Shown piece after piece: positions 13,505 to 25,857 of a stretch of DNA of 64,000 nt. The position numbers were made by a program, and so were the translations under genes. How positions within the stretch are numbered: position 1 is the first letter of the stretch; each line of letters begins with the position of its first letter. Below the pieces are notes generated by a model. It saw nothing but the letters and a program-made list of their open reading frames with translations, ran no database searches and was not told where the DNA came from. Source of the DNA: Archilochus colubris (taxonomy: Eukaryota; Chordata; Aves; Apodiformes; Trochilidae); the NCBI GenBank assembly GCA_023079485.1, contig CM041084.1, forward strand, positions 21,542,609-21,606,608, in the 5' to 3' direction.

Positions 13505-16250
13505 TCATGGTTCTCCCCTGCCATTTCAGCTGTGGGTAGGAACAGCAAGAATGTCACGTGGAGATGAAAGGAATTTTGCATGGAGATAGTTAGAAGTACC
13601 TAATCTCTGATATTCTCTAGATATTCTTAGCAGCTATGGTGATCCTGCAGAGCCAGAGCCCGCTATGGATACATATTGAGAAATTAGTCTTTACGGGATA
13701 AGCCTCTGGTAGGATGCAAATGTCTTGCTGTTACACATCTGTTTGGAATGAGACATGATTCAAAACAGATGCCTTAAGCATCAAGAGATCACTGGTCTGG
13801 ATCATACTCCAGACAGGAGAAAGAAGCTATGAGAGTCCCACTGGCACTGAGATTTTATAGGAAGTTTGGAAAATGAATTTAAGGGGATTGAAATAATATT
13901 GCACTCTAGATCTGCAAGCAATGACTGCCAATAAAGAGGAAGAAATTTTTTAAAAGATAAATTTATGACAGCTTGTTTTTGAAGACTTACTGGAAACTAG
14001 CTAGGAAAGCACACTGAGAAACAAAAGGCATAGAGAACATAAGACATGGAAGTAATCCTTAAAAAAGAGAAAGGACAAGACGTTTCATTCAGAACAATCT
14101 GACTGCACTAGGTCTGAAGAAACTGTATTTTAACGCTTACATTGTAGAGAAGAGATCAGACACTTTCTGAGGTTTAGGACAGGAACAGCCCATGTGACCT
14201 GTGACTTGTGCCAAAAAGCAGAAGCCTCTGTGATGCCCAAACCTCTGGAAAAGATCCAGGAACTGAAAAAGGTGATACCACTTTGGAAGAGCTTGCAAGA
14301 GTCAGCAAGTTTTGTATGTCATGGGCAAAGTAAATGAACTGGCTTAGGATTTCTTGCAGAAGAAAAGGGCACCAAGTCAGTGGAGATACATGTGGTGAAA
14401 AAGTGTGTTATTAATTTTCAGCTGACCCTTAAACTAGCATACTGCCAAAATAGTGTTACTACATTTAAATTAAAACTTCTTGGAAGTAGAAAGGAAGCCA
14501 GTTGACTTGCACAGCTTAAATACAAGGCTAACTCAGCAGAAAGGGTATGAGAAATAAATGTACAAATTCATAGGAGATGGAAAAGAAGGGTGGGTGAGAG
14601 CTGTGCCCTTGAGAATATCAGGGTGATATAAGTATTTAGATCCTGTGTAAGAACATGAGAAAAACATCTGAGAATCAGAAGCCATTTCCAAGTGGATTAA
14701 TATCTCATGAATATTAAATAATGCAGGAAACAGTAGAAATGCCCAGCAATTCTCTCACTTGTGCAAGACCTGTGTATTGTAAGGCCACGCTTTGAGAAGG
14801 AACTGGATAGTGTCATTGCTCTTGGATGACTGGAGGAACTGAAAGAGATGTCTATTTAGGCTACATTTGGCACCTGAGGAAAAATGTGACAAATTTTATC
14901 ATGCCTTTCAGGTTAGTAAGATTTATACAGATGACATTTAGATCTGATGAAAAACAAGTTTCTTTCTTGGAAAGAAACTGTTCTTCTGGGCTGAAGGTGG
15001 CCAAACAGCACTGTAAATGCTACGTAACACAAATAATTACATACTTGAAGAAAAATTAGCACGGAATTTAGTAAGTTGCCAGAAAATATTAATCAAATTG
15101 TGTTCTCCAGCAACACTGGGGTCCTGAATTGTAAAGAGAAATATGTACCTAATGTATCTTCTTGAGAGTGCTGTCACAATGATCTTGCATGTAGTTATTG
15201 AAAAAATTAAGAAAAAGAAGATATTAATTAGTTATTTCAGACCTGAGAGTAAATCAGTCATGGAGGATTTGGGGGCATATGTTGATGTAGTCCTTTTAAA
15301 CAGCATGTGAAAAAAAAGTGATCATGGTAGTTTATGAGTTAACAAAACTTAGGGATACTTAGAGGAGAAAAAAAAAGATTTAATCTTAGTCATGGAAATA
15401 AACAAACCCATACATTTTTATTTACTGAAGGCCACTGCTATTTGAAACTGATTATAAATCATAAGGAATTACCAAACAGAGCCTAGCCAGTGGTTATTTT
15501 TCATTATTTTTCAGTTACGGAGTGTGACTTGCAGCTTCAACATAACCTTGAAATTGCAAGCAGGATTTCCAGGGCATTTGACAATGGAACAAAATCCAGA
15601 GAGATATCTGTACATCACTCTTATTGCAATAGTACTTATTGAGCTGGAGATACTTCAGAAAACAATTCCTATAATGAATGCAAGATTAAATTTAGCCTGA
15701 AAATATAAGAATTGTGAACTTGACAGTACGACTGGGAAAGATCTTCCAAAGCATACGTGTGAATAGTTTCAGGATTCAAATGTATAGAGTAAAGGTCAGG
15801 GACATCTTGCACATGAGTTTCAGCTCAGCAATTCTGTTTAGAAAGAGAGTAAGGTGTATCCTACATAGTGTGGCCATGGTAAAGGCTGTATCTAGTGAGT
15901 TTGCAGAAAAACAGAAGAAAACCTGAGTCATGAGAGGATGTCCTGATTTGTGCTTGCTTTGTGTTAGTATTCCAAAGCAATTATTCTCCTTTCCCCGAGG
16001 GAGCCTTACCAACTATTACTATCTGCCCCTGACGAAAGAACTCCAGAAGGCTGTAATCTGTAAAATTTACTTTTGTTGACCTAGTACACATAGTATACTA
16101 GATAACCATTCAGCATACATGAGATTAAGCAGGGAATTAAGTTTTTAGAGGAGCTTATTCCAGCCTCTCTTGCTCAGTTCAATAAAACAATGGAAAACAT
16201 ACTCAAAGACCATGCAGAAATACACGCACAGATGCATTGTGCTCGCATAG
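13505..16250. other. noncoding stretch, no gene seen
   Basis: AT-rich with only short frames. A/G-rich phrases on the plus strand at about 13,950-15,400 have the texture of a very old retroelement remnant, but I could not align them to any family. Nothing is asserted beyond that. Confidence 0.45.
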
Positions 16251-17210
16251 ACTTCATCTGGTGCCCTGGGAACTTCTGGTGCTTCAATGACTGAGTGATG
16301 CTGAAATGAAAACTGGCCCCAGCATGGAATGAGCCCCAGGCAAGGATGTCATAGAAGTCCCAGGGGCAGACAGGGCTTCTCTGTCCTGGCCTTCAGGCAA
16401 GGGCATGGATAATCAGGCTGTTAGTCCTGTTCCTGCTGTGGTCCTGCTTCAGCAGCCTGCACCCTGCACCATGACCCTGGCCAGGCTCAGGAGAGAGAAT
16501 GCAACAGGTTCTGGTTGGTTTGCATACATCTAGGGTTGGTGTCCAGGTCCTTCTGTCTGTGGAGGAGGAAGGGCATGACTACTGCTCTGTACATGTAGCT
16601 GGGTCCAAATCTCCCTCCTTCAGTCCCTGCAAACACTGTCCCCAGAGCTGGCAGTCTGATATAGAGAGTGTCAGCATGCTCCTGTCCTCTATCATTACTA
16701 AGGACTTTGCTGTGATTGCAACCCTCTTCTGTCCCCTGCAGTCTTTGAAAGACTTCTCTGGGCTGCTGGTCATCTCCCAGAATTCCTCTAGACCTGGGAT
16801 GGGAAACAACCAAGACCTTTGCAGCTAAGAAGAGTCAGAAACTCCTCACTACCCCTCCTGCTCAGCCTCCACCTCCCTGTACAGTTCATCCTCTGGCTCC
16901 CCCAGTACTTTCTGAAGCTTCTGGCTCTGCTCCTCCTTTCACCTCTCCATTTTTGCATCAGCCACCCAAAGGTCCAGTAAATCATGGGACCTGTTTGCTG
17001 CTGTTGTGCTGTCTCTGGCTTTTCTGTTCCTCTCTGCCATGAGAAAGGTAGAGAGCAAGAGAAGGGATGCTGTGACTGTGGGGCTTGCTGCCACTCCTAG
17101 ATGGCCAACAACCCCAGCAGTCCTCAGAAATTCTCTGGGAGTTGTGTGCTCTTTTCTGTGTCCCTCTCTGGGTTCCTTGTGATACATTTTTGAGCTCTCA
17201 ACACTCATGC
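16251..17210 (-). other. unclassified GC-richer block with minus-strand frames
   Basis: This block stands out from its AT-rich surroundings. On the minus strand it carries consecutive open frames of 89, 65 and 108 codons (17,208-16,939; 16,985-16,788; 16,813-16,487). The first ends with the residues LLDLWVADAKMER and then a stop. Reading through that stop gives a Lys/Glu-rich stretch that could be a coiled coil, ending at a second stop. This pattern fits a decayed exon, processed pseudogene or transposon-derived coding piece. No poly(A) tail, target-site duplication or splice site was found to decide between these, and a plus-strand frame of 109 codons (16,499-16,828) covers part of the same DNA. 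I do not recognise the family. Confidence 0.2.
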
Positions 17211-17800
17211 TTAATTCTTTATTTTGTCTGTTTGTTGTCTCCTATCATCACTTGCCTGTGCTTCTTTTCATAGGAAAAAAAATCAGTGGTGTTACAAAGC
17301 TGCATGTTTGTAGGAGGTTGTTTCCCCAGGCTCAGGGATGTTGTATAAGAAAACATGACAACCTTCTGATGAAAACCCAAAAGGGAAAGAGAAAAAAGGA
17401 GACACAAATCCTGTCATTATGCACTGCAAAATCTCCACCAGACAGCAAACTCACACTGAGACCAGGGAATCCTAGGACACGCAGCTAGGATTGCTGCCCC
17501 TGGGAGGAGCAGTCCTGATGCCCAGAGAAGCTAGCATGTCCACATGGACACCATGAGGCACCTCAAAGGCTGATGGAAATTTATGGGTAAATAAAGTCTC
17601 AAAGTTGGTGATAAAAGTGTAACTCTGCATTTTATCACTCTTTAAAATATAGTTGGTTTTGTGTTTTTCTTGGCAGGAAAGATACAGTCTTGGGATTGCA
17701 CCTTAAAGATTTAGCATCTGAAACAAACATTGTGGCTAAAGCACTGTATAACTTTTTTTTGTTATATGCAGCCTTCACAGACTGGAGGCCATAATAAATC

Positions 17801-17831
17801 AGATCCCATGCTGTCAGATCCCATGCTGTCT
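17801..17831. repeat. 15-bp tandem duplication
   Basis: The unit cagatcccatgctgt occurs twice head to tail (about 17,801-17,830). This is a local duplication, most simply replication slippage. Confidence 0.85.
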
Positions 17832-18245
17832 TTATTCAGAGGTCCAAAATTGCAAAGGTATTTAGAATGGTCAACCCATCTTTCAGTATTTATTTATACA
17901 CTAGGGATCGCAAAACACCATCAGTCACACAAGTTAACCCAAGGTTCACTAGTGCCAGAGTAGGATGGATTTCTACCTGAAAACAGGACAAGAAACAGCA
18001 TGATTTAAAAATAAACTTTTTCCTGTACACTCTGTCCCCTATCATGGGATTTCTGCACAAAGCATAGTTTCTTGAGAGTGAAAAACTGCGTTCTTAGTAA
18101 TAACTGGCTTGATATCAGCTTTCCCAGAACCAGTAAACATGGGTCTTGTATGCTTCACTGTGGGGTTTCCATACAATCACTGACTGGAAACAGTTCAGAG
18201 TAACTTTATGCTCCTTTGCCCCACAGCTAGTCTGTGACTCTTGAT

Positions 18246-18270
18246 AAAAAAAAAAAAAAAAAAAAAAAAA
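18246..18270 (+). repeat. poly(A) run, A25
   Basis: An uninterrupted run of 25 A. It could mark the 3' end of a retrotransposed sequence on the plus strand, but I recognise no parent sequence upstream and no flanking duplication. Confidence 0.85.
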
Positions 18271-19796
18271 GTGTTTGCAAGGTAAATGAGATCAGATTTC
18301 ACTTTCAAATTAAGTCAACAAATGTACAAACTATCTTATACTTTGCTTGACACTATTTCAGGTGATGGTTTGCTTCCTTCATGTGCTCAAGCTGAAGCTG
18401 TTGACCTGTAAATGTTTGATATTAATTTCTACAGAGTGGAAATATCCAGTCCGTGGCTAAGCATAAGCTCTAGAACTTTTGACAGTTTTAATTCTTTTTT
18501 TTTCTCAGTGATTTTTCTGTAAGACAGTGAGGGAAATGCTGGGTATGTGAGTAGGTGAACAGCACAGGTCACTTGAAGTTGTAGATCAAGATAAACGTGC
18601 TCAGAAGGTGAAAACACAAGCCATAAAGAGACATACAGAAATGAGCTGTGATGTAACCAGATGTTCAGAGCTGGGGAACAGGTGAGTTTTTTGATAAGAC
18701 AGCCATTTCTAGCTTCTTTCTTCTTATATAAATCACTAACCTCATCTAATCTGTCCACGAAACCAAAACATCCTTCTTTATGATCACCTGCTGTGAAAGT
18801 GTTTGAGAAGCAGGGAGAGTGAGAAGAAGGGGAATAATTTTTCTGGACAGAAGAAAGGATGACACATGGGAGGGCTGCAAGGTGGACTGAAGCATTTTTC
18901 CACTTGCTGTTCAGGGCTTGGCCAAAGCTCTCTTGGATTCCTGCTTATAAAGCTAATATCTGCAAAGGAACTATGTTCACATACATATGCATAAGGCATC
19001 TCAGGTTTTCATTGTCTCATTAACTTTCAATGCACATGAGTTGATCAGTAAAGATGATCCTAGAGGGACCTCTTACTTATAATAATGTCAGTAGGAGAGG
19101 GGAAAACACAACTGTATGAGCTATTCTATTTTTAATGTTATTTTCTGGTTTTGGCTACCTGCCATTTTAGCTTTCAAGTGGGTATTTTACACATTGAAGG
19201 CATATGCAGCTAAAGTACAATATTTTGCATGCTGAATGAAGGTAATTTTGTTCAGGTGGTATTTGTTGTCTTTTTACGGAGTCACACTTCCATTTCTGTG
19301 ATAATAAAACCATTTGGTATCAGCCTTCCTTGCTGTTTCAGCAGATAAAGCTACCCTGTGGCCAAAGATAGCTCTTGTGCATGAATTTGTGAAGGCTGCT
19401 CTGCATTCCTGCTGCATGAAAGATTTCTAATTAATCTTTCCTTATGTTACAACAAATGTGACACTATTGCTCACTTAACTTCTAGGAACATACTCTGCTG
19501 TTCATAGTTCCTACCAGGAGGCCAAAATATCCTCTGATATCTTAGATATAGTTATGGTCTTTTGTGGAGCAATATACAGGATTTTCATTTCCTAGCATTT
19601 CACAGGCAAACTATAGTGTGTTTTTTTGTGAGATGGGAAGAAAAACATTAGCAGCTGAAGTATTCTGTGAAGAACATCCTGGTGTAGTGAAAAAAAAGAT
19701 GTCATCCAGCATCTGTGTCCATCTGTGTCATCCAGCATAGGAAGAGCTTGAAACATTTTTCTTCTATGCTAGTAGGGCATACAGAATACAATTCTT

Positions 19797-19832
19797 TCCT
19801 CTCTCTCTCTCTTTTTTTTTTTTTTTTTTTTT
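19797..19832. repeat. (CT)n followed by T21
   Basis: A short CT dinucleotide repeat runs directly into about 21 T. It lies some 45 bp upstream of the solo LTR and outside its target-site duplication, so it predates or is independent of that insertion. Confidence 0.85.
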
Positions 19833-19871
19833 CCTCTTGAAAACAGGAACTTCATTATCATCTGAGCAATA

Positions 19872-19877
19872 ATCATC
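19872..19877. repeat. left target-site duplication of solo LTR (atcatc)
   Basis: The hexamer atcatc immediately precedes the LTR's terminal TG and is repeated exactly after its terminal CA at 20,349-20,354. Confidence 0.85.
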
Positions 19878-20348
19878 TGTTGGGAGCTTTTTGGAAGAAA
19901 ACGGACATGTGAACAATCCTGACTAATTAGCGTTAGCCAGAGTGAGCTAAGGGCCTTGAGGCCCAGGTGCAAGGTTATTAAAAGATCAGCTGTGTGCAAA
20001 AGATAAGGGAATTGGCAACAGAAAGAAGAATAATAGGCTAGGAAAGCATCGCATAGCCAGCACATAAACAGTTATATTTAACCAGTTCTCAGCGCCTGAG
20101 AAGAAGAAAGTTATGGCAGATAAAAAGTTGCAAACAGGATGCCTGCGATCAACAAAGCAGGACAAGGATGATAAGCAGCACCCTATCGCAACATGACAAT
20201 AAGTGTGTGAACAGCAAGACGCAGCCAATCAACATGAGCCATGAAGGCACTACGACCATATAAATGCAACACCTTGCTTAATAAAATTGAGCTTAGTTGC
20301 TAACTCATATTGAGTCGTCTCTGCTCCGCAAGCCCGTTCCCTCCGACA
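19878..20348 (+). mobile_element. solo LTR of an endogenous retrovirus-type element, 471 bp
   Basis: The segment begins with TGTTGGGAG and ends with CTCCGACA, giving the TG...CA termini and short imperfect inverted repeat of an LTR. It is bounded by a perfect 6-bp duplication (atcatc). Inside, in plus orientation and in the expected order, are a CCAAT motif (about 20,225), a TATA motif (20,259-20,264) and a polyadenylation signal AATAAA (20,280-20,285) shortly before the end. There is no second LTR or internal region nearby, so this is a solo LTR left by recombination between the two LTRs of a full provirus. A 6-bp duplication is typical of alpha/beta-like (class II) retroviruses, which supports but does not prove that class. 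It carries no coding sequence. As an intact promoter with a polyadenylation site, it could in principle influence transcription of neighbouring DNA. Confidence 0.85.
20225..20285 (+). promoter_or_regulatory. LTR core promoter and polyadenylation signal
   Basis: CCAAT motif at about 20,225-20,229, TATAAA at 20,259-20,264 and AATAAA at 20,280-20,285. The AATAAA lies only about 20 bp after the TATA box, so the polyadenylation signal falls around the predicted start of the R region, a compact arrangement. This is inferred from motif position only. Confidence 0.6.
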
Positions 20349-20354
20349 ATCATC
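20349..20354. repeat. right target-site duplication of solo LTR (atcatc)
   Basis: Exact copy of the hexamer at 19,872-19,877, directly after the terminal CA of the LTR. The pair shows the LTR's outer ends are intact. Confidence 0.85.
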
Positions 20355-23300
20355 AGACAGAAATAAAATGCTAACATTCAGTCTAGGAGAAATTGCGTTG
20401 CTATCTTTGCATAGATAGCAACAAGAACAAAAGAAATGTAAAACTTCTTGTCTAAAGACACTTTTATGATATTACAATTAATCAGAAAAATATAATTTGT
20501 ACTGGATTGACAGAGAGCAATAAGAAGGGGGCATGAAGGTGAGTAGGCTGTTTGTGTGAGTACATGGCTTTTGGTGCCTGTCTGGAAATGACAGAGAGGA
20601 CTTGAAAGTCTATAGTGTAATTGGGTCTCGGAGACCCCTCAGCAGTTTCATTTGGGGCTTTTGAGTGCTTACAGTGTCACTGGCCATCATTATTATGCTT
20701 GGCCATCAAGCAGAAGACAGAAAAGGAAGTAATTTGAACAATTCAAGGTTCTGGTTTCACTGAGCAAGATAGTTATCCAGATGACTGCTCTCCTTTTCTC
20801 AGCAGGACTTGAGCAATGTGGCTCAGACTAAGGAAAGGAAGGTGATTTAGAGAAGTCAGTGCTATGTGAGGAGTGGGTGGTGTACACAGCAGCTCTATCC
20901 AGTGTCAATGCCGTTGCCTAGAGGGCAAATGCAAAGCTAGGGTTGAGCCAAGGATGAGCAGACCCAGGTGAATATCCCAAAACCTCTCCCCTTTTGCAAA
21001 GCCCAGAGATAGAACCTTGGCTGGCTGAAACGCTGGTGCTCAGCTTTCTACTTCTGGATTGGGAAGATGAAGCCCTCTGACCTGTCTTTTTTGTAGAGAG
21101 AGTAATAACACTGGAAAGGATGATTTTGAGTTCCTAAGACATGATCATGAGCTGTTATTAAATGACATCACTCTTCTGAAAGATCATTCACTTGGTCTTA
21201 GCAGAACAACCAATGTTCTGTCCTCAAAGCCTCATCCCTTCACAATTTCTTCTTACTGACCTCAAAGCACTGACCCCGCTCTTTCTGCTCCTCTTCTAGT
21301 TTCTCTGTTTAAAGTATGCTTATTACCAGCAGATTTCTATGGTTTCTTTCTCGGATGGTATCCCAGCCACATTAAGATTATTTTTGTGCAGGTAGTGTTT
21401 ACAGGGAAGTCAATAAAGAGAGAATGAGAAGTGTCCCAGAAAAAAGTAAAAATTCAGACTTTTAGGTTTCACAAGGAGCACTTCACAGGCAAGTGTGCTC
21501 TGAAAATCTGTATATGCAAAAAGAGGACAGTTTTTACCCAGTCCTCCAGCCCCTCCAAGTATACTTTATTATTTTAAAAAATTAAAAAAAAAACGGGCAG
21601 AAGATTCAGGTAGACTTTGTGAGATGCTAATAATGGAACTGGACACACCATCATGTATTACAGTAAGGCTATTGTTGTCTTGACCATTCTCATCTACATT
21701 CTGTTATTTTTGTGAGAAGTTATTTAAATGTGTGCATATACCTCAGAGGAGTACTCTGTGTTTTGCTTTTTTTAAAGAATGTCAGAAAGTTATAATAAAT
21801 ATCTCCATGAAATTTGCTTAATAAGAACTTTTGGAAGCATTTGTCATATTTCTGCTAGCAAAGTCAACTGAAAGACTAATTTTAGCAATGTGAAAAGCTG
21901 CTTCTATTGTGACAAAAATTATGGCCTAAGGGACAGAGCCACCCCCTCCAGAAATTAATACTTACAAAACCACATTTCTGTCAACTGTTAGATGGCAATG
22001 CCATGGGAAGACACTAATGGGAAAACAGAGCTGTCAGAATAAAAAGTGTTCATCTTCTCTAAACCAAGGCGGCTTTATTTATTCTTCCAAGCAAAAAGCA
22101 CAACTGAATTGTCTCTCTCAAATCTCTGTCTCCTTTAGATAATACTCTTGCTTTAGTGCTCATACTTCATCTGCTGTCTCAAGCTCTTGATATTTTTTGT
22201 TGTTGTGTAGCTGTCTAAGAATAACAACTTCCTTAATTTGCTATTGTGTTGCATCCTCAATTACAAATAAGCTTCATGAGTACAAAACACACCAAAAAAA
22301 CCACACCACACAATTAATGTAGACTAAAACCCCAAACTTTACCTATCAGTTCAAGAATCAATTGAGGTATTTGCAGTTCTAATTAAAGAGTTATTATTAG
22401 TCTCATTTTGCTAAAATCAACACTCCAAAATTTTGGATCATTATAGCTCACTCCCAGTCATGATGCAATTGAAAATTGTACATAGCAATTTGCTCACCAT
22501 TCTGTTGGTCCTCAAGAAGCAGGGAGAGGGTTATGGTGAGTTAGTAGTGTCCTGAGTCCTCCACTGGAAGAAGAGTGATGCTACTGAGGATTCCTGCCAC
22601 CTTGCTTCAGGACCTGCTCAGGGCTGATTTTATATGTTTCTTAGCACGTAGTGCACGTTGCTCTTTCCTCATTGGTCTGCAATTCCAGTTATCTCAATAT
22701 ACTGTATGTAGTATGCTTTGATTACGTATGTTGAATATGTGTTCTTTGTTCCTTTTGTTATCTCTAAAGACAGCCTTCCGTGGGCTTAATTGAGCATTAG
22801 TAATTTGTGTATAACCAAGAACCCTCTGTTTTCATCCTGTCTTGAAAAACCTCTACTATAATCCATTACTTCTGTAATCCTCTACACTAGTTCCATTCTA
22901 GATCATAGCTGCCATAACACAAAATAACTAATGCTTCTCTGCTATCTATTATATACAGAAATTTCAAAAGTATTATCACAATAGGCACTATAATATGCAA
23001 CTTCACAAAGCTAAGCTAAAACTTAAACAAATTAAGTAATATTCACCTGGTAGGTAAATAATTGCTGTTACAGCTCAGCTAGCTAAAACAAAGCTCCAGA
23101 CAAGCCAAGACAATCCGAACAAATCTACTGTTTCTGGAAGGAAGACTTGTCCAAGGGTCTCATCAGCTTAAGGTGAGACCCAAAGGAGAAGACTCCTGGT
23201 GCTCCCAGTCAGGTGAGGAGATGGGTTCCCCTGTTTTCTGGGTTCATTTGTATTGTTTAAGAATGGGTAGCTCTGATTCCTCAGTTGTACAGCACAATGC

Positions 23301-24292
23301 AGTCAACCAAGCTCTGTTCTGACAATATGGCAATATAAAATCTCCCACTTGGAAAGGAAATGTTAAAAGGAACTTGCATAATAGTACCTTCATTTTCATG
23401 ACTCCATCCTGCTGAGATATGAGACTTACCTCTCCTGATGAGCCTGATCTGACTGATGCATAGAAAGAATGAAGATAAATGTCATGGAAATGAGAGCAGA
23501 AGGAGGTTTTCTAACCACTTGCTCCTTGGGAAAGGTGGGAGTTTTGTGTCCTGGTTTGGCCTCAGGCTGATTCAGTGCCTGCCTCTTGAGGGAGAAGGTC
23601 AAATTTCCAGTGTGGAAGAGGGAATATGCTGTGGTGGACCACAAACCATTCTCCTCTGTCAGCACTGACTTTTTATGAGCTCCTGTCCAGAAACATTGTT
23701 TGAATTGTACACAAAAGATAGGAAAGTTTAAGTACAACACTGCTTTTTAAATTGTTTCCAAAAGTTCATGTTCCTTCCCAGTGTGTGTCCTTTTTTAAGT
23801 GCAGCTTCCTTTTCAGGGGCTTTGGGTGAGAGACAGAGGCAGGAGCATTGCCTGGACATAGTATCTGTTTGTGCATCCCTTGGCTGTCTGGATGTATGCT
23901 GAGTTGGGGAGCACACTGCCAAACTTTCCTCGTGGCAGTAAAAAACCTGATTTTGCCTATGGTACTGTGAGCTAAGAGCACTGTGAGGGAATCCTCAGGT
24001 AGATTTCTTCCCTCCAGATGCATACTGTAGCCTTTTCTGCAATGTGCAGTAGCACTGCACACTAAAACTCTGTGGTAATAAATGACACGAATCATAAAGC
24101 ATCTGCCATTAAGGAAAGTAACCGTTCCAGATAAATGTTGCAGGCAAAGCAGAAAGTCCTGCTGGTTTATTCTAGCCAGTTTGTAGGATTTATTTCTGTT
24201 TCCTCTAGCAGCAGGAAAAAGAAATACTCAAAGCATCTCTAAAACAGAAGAAAACCATTAGATACATTATATATCATTAATAATTCTACCAT
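20355..24292. other. noncoding stretch, no gene seen
   Basis: AT-rich, low-repeat DNA with short A or T runs (about 21,573-21,593). Open frames are all short and unrecognised. No RNA gene was seen. Confidence 0.6.
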
Positions 24293-24747
24293 GATAGAAG
24301 AGCCACTAAAATGATTAGAGGGCTGAAGCACCTCCCCTATGAAGACAGGTTAAAGAAGCTGGGGTTGTTCAGCCTAGAGAAGAGGAGGCTCCGAGGAAAC
24401 CTTACGGCAACCTTCCAATGTCTGGAGGGGGCCTACAAGAAAGCTGGGGTAGGGCTTTTTACATGGGTGTGTAGTGAGAGAACAAGAGAGAATGATTTAA
24501 AATTTGAAGAAGGAAGATGTGGGTTAGAGATTGTGAAGAAACGCTTTCCTGTGAGGGTGGTGAAATGCTGGAGCAGGCTGCCCAAGGAAGGGGAAGCTGT
24601 GGCTGCTCCTTCCCTGGAAGTGTTCAAGGCCAGGTTGGATGGGGCCTTGAGCAACCTGATCTAGTGGAAGGTGTCCCTGCCCACGGCAGAGGGGTTGAAA
24701 TTAGATGATCTTTAAGGTCCCTTCCAACCTTAGCCATTCTATGATAA
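24293..24747 (+). mobile_element. CR1 LINE, 5'-truncated, plus strand
   Basis: About 455 bp of the 3' end of a CR1 element in sense orientation, ending in the family tail (aaggtcccttccaacctt...attctatgat). Truncation at the 5' end is normal for CR1, which inserts by target-primed reverse transcription that usually stops early. The copy keeps an open frame of 117 codons (24,311-24,664) matching the C-terminus of the CR1 ORF2 protein. It includes the phrases [13 protein letters not shown] (residues 17-29), VVKCWSRLPKE and PSLEVFKARLDGAL. The reverse-transcriptase and endonuclease domains are absent, so it is dead. Confidence 0.93.
24311..24664 (+). pseudogene. CR1 ORF2 C-terminal fragment (117 codons)
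   Basis: This is the uninterrupted remnant of the ORF2 C-terminal region inside the CR1 copy at 24,293-24,747. The first Met is simply the first ATG in the fragment, not a native start. It contains the conserved CR1 phrases after the RT domain ([33 protein letters not shown] just before the stop). It has no catalytic motif. A frame kept open over its length in a non-functional copy suggests modest age, but chance also allows it. Confidence 0.8.
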
Positions 24748-25640
24748 CAGAAAAGCAAGAGTGGAAAGTTAAATAATTTAAGTGTAAATATCCATTTATT
24801 ATAGAAAAAGTACAATACAGATGTGATTGCTGAAAATGAGAGCTTCACAAAAAGTTGTTAACATAGATCATCCCAAAAATATTCATTTGAAGTGTGATCA
24901 GATACAAGACACAGAAGAGACAGGCTTTTTAAGTGACAGTTGTTGAACCACAGATTTAAAAAAGTGTTGTATCACAATGTTAAAGAATTAATTTTGCAAT
25001 GATCCACTATAAACTCTGAAGTCTATATGTGAATAATTGCAAATGGATGCACAAAAGGGAGATAATTTGCTTATCTGTCATTTTATAACTGTGGCATCTG
25101 AAGCCTATTTTATGATATATAACAAGCCATCACAGAACAAAAATGTCAATCATCTACTTAAAAATCTTGCAAATTGGTCATAAAATCATACTTAGCTAAA
25201 GTGGGACTTTACAGCACACAAAATATATTGCAAACTGGGAGAAAGCATGCCAGATTGAGTAGATATCTCACTCTCTTCAGAATTATTGTCCTATTGTAAA
25301 CAGATAGAAAGCAAATATAGAAACATAGGCCAGCAGTGATAATTCAGGTGTGTGAGGTAGCAGTGCCACTGAAGTAAAAATCGTGTCTTCAAAGGAAAGC
25401 CCATTATGAAAATAAATGCAAATATAAATACAGAGGAGGCAATGGGGATGGTCCTGCAGACCTACTGAAAAATATTATGGAATACATCTTGGGGGAGTTT
25501 TTTACAAGAGTAAGTAACAGCATGCTAGGTATATAGTAGGAAAACCAAGGACTGCCAGGAGATACGTTTTTTGGAAAGATTAAAAAAAATGCACCATACA
25601 GCAGAATTTTCTTCACTTACAGAAGTATTGTAGTGCTAAT

Positions 25641-25857
25641 ATCATAGAATCACAGAATGGTTTGTGTTGGAAGGAACCTTAAAGATCATCTAGTTCTAAT
25701 TTCCTTGCATTTGAAAGGGGCACCTTTCACTAGACCAGGATGCTCAAAGCCCCATCCAAGCTGGCCTAAACACATCATTTCATGATGTTGATAGTTTGTC
25801 TATCAAACACTTCCTGGAAAACTTTGAAGGGGAGCAATCATCACTGGGTCACTTGGC
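25641..25857 (-). mobile_element. CR1 LINE 3' fragment, minus strand
   Basis: On the plus strand it starts with the reverse complement of the CR1 tail (atcatagaatcacagaatgg) and continues with 'aaggaaccttaaagatcatc', 'ctagaccagg' and 'gctcaaagccccatcca', all standard CR1 3' sequence in antisense. About 30 bp near 25,775-25,800 do not fit and look like a small insertion. It lies 0.9 kb from the plus-strand CR1 at 24.3-24.7 kb in inverted orientation. Confidence 0.92.

Noticed and set aside
17801..17831. Two-copy 15-bp repeat as a CRISPR or satellite seed
   Set aside because: Only two adjacent copies with no spacer; a local slippage duplication.
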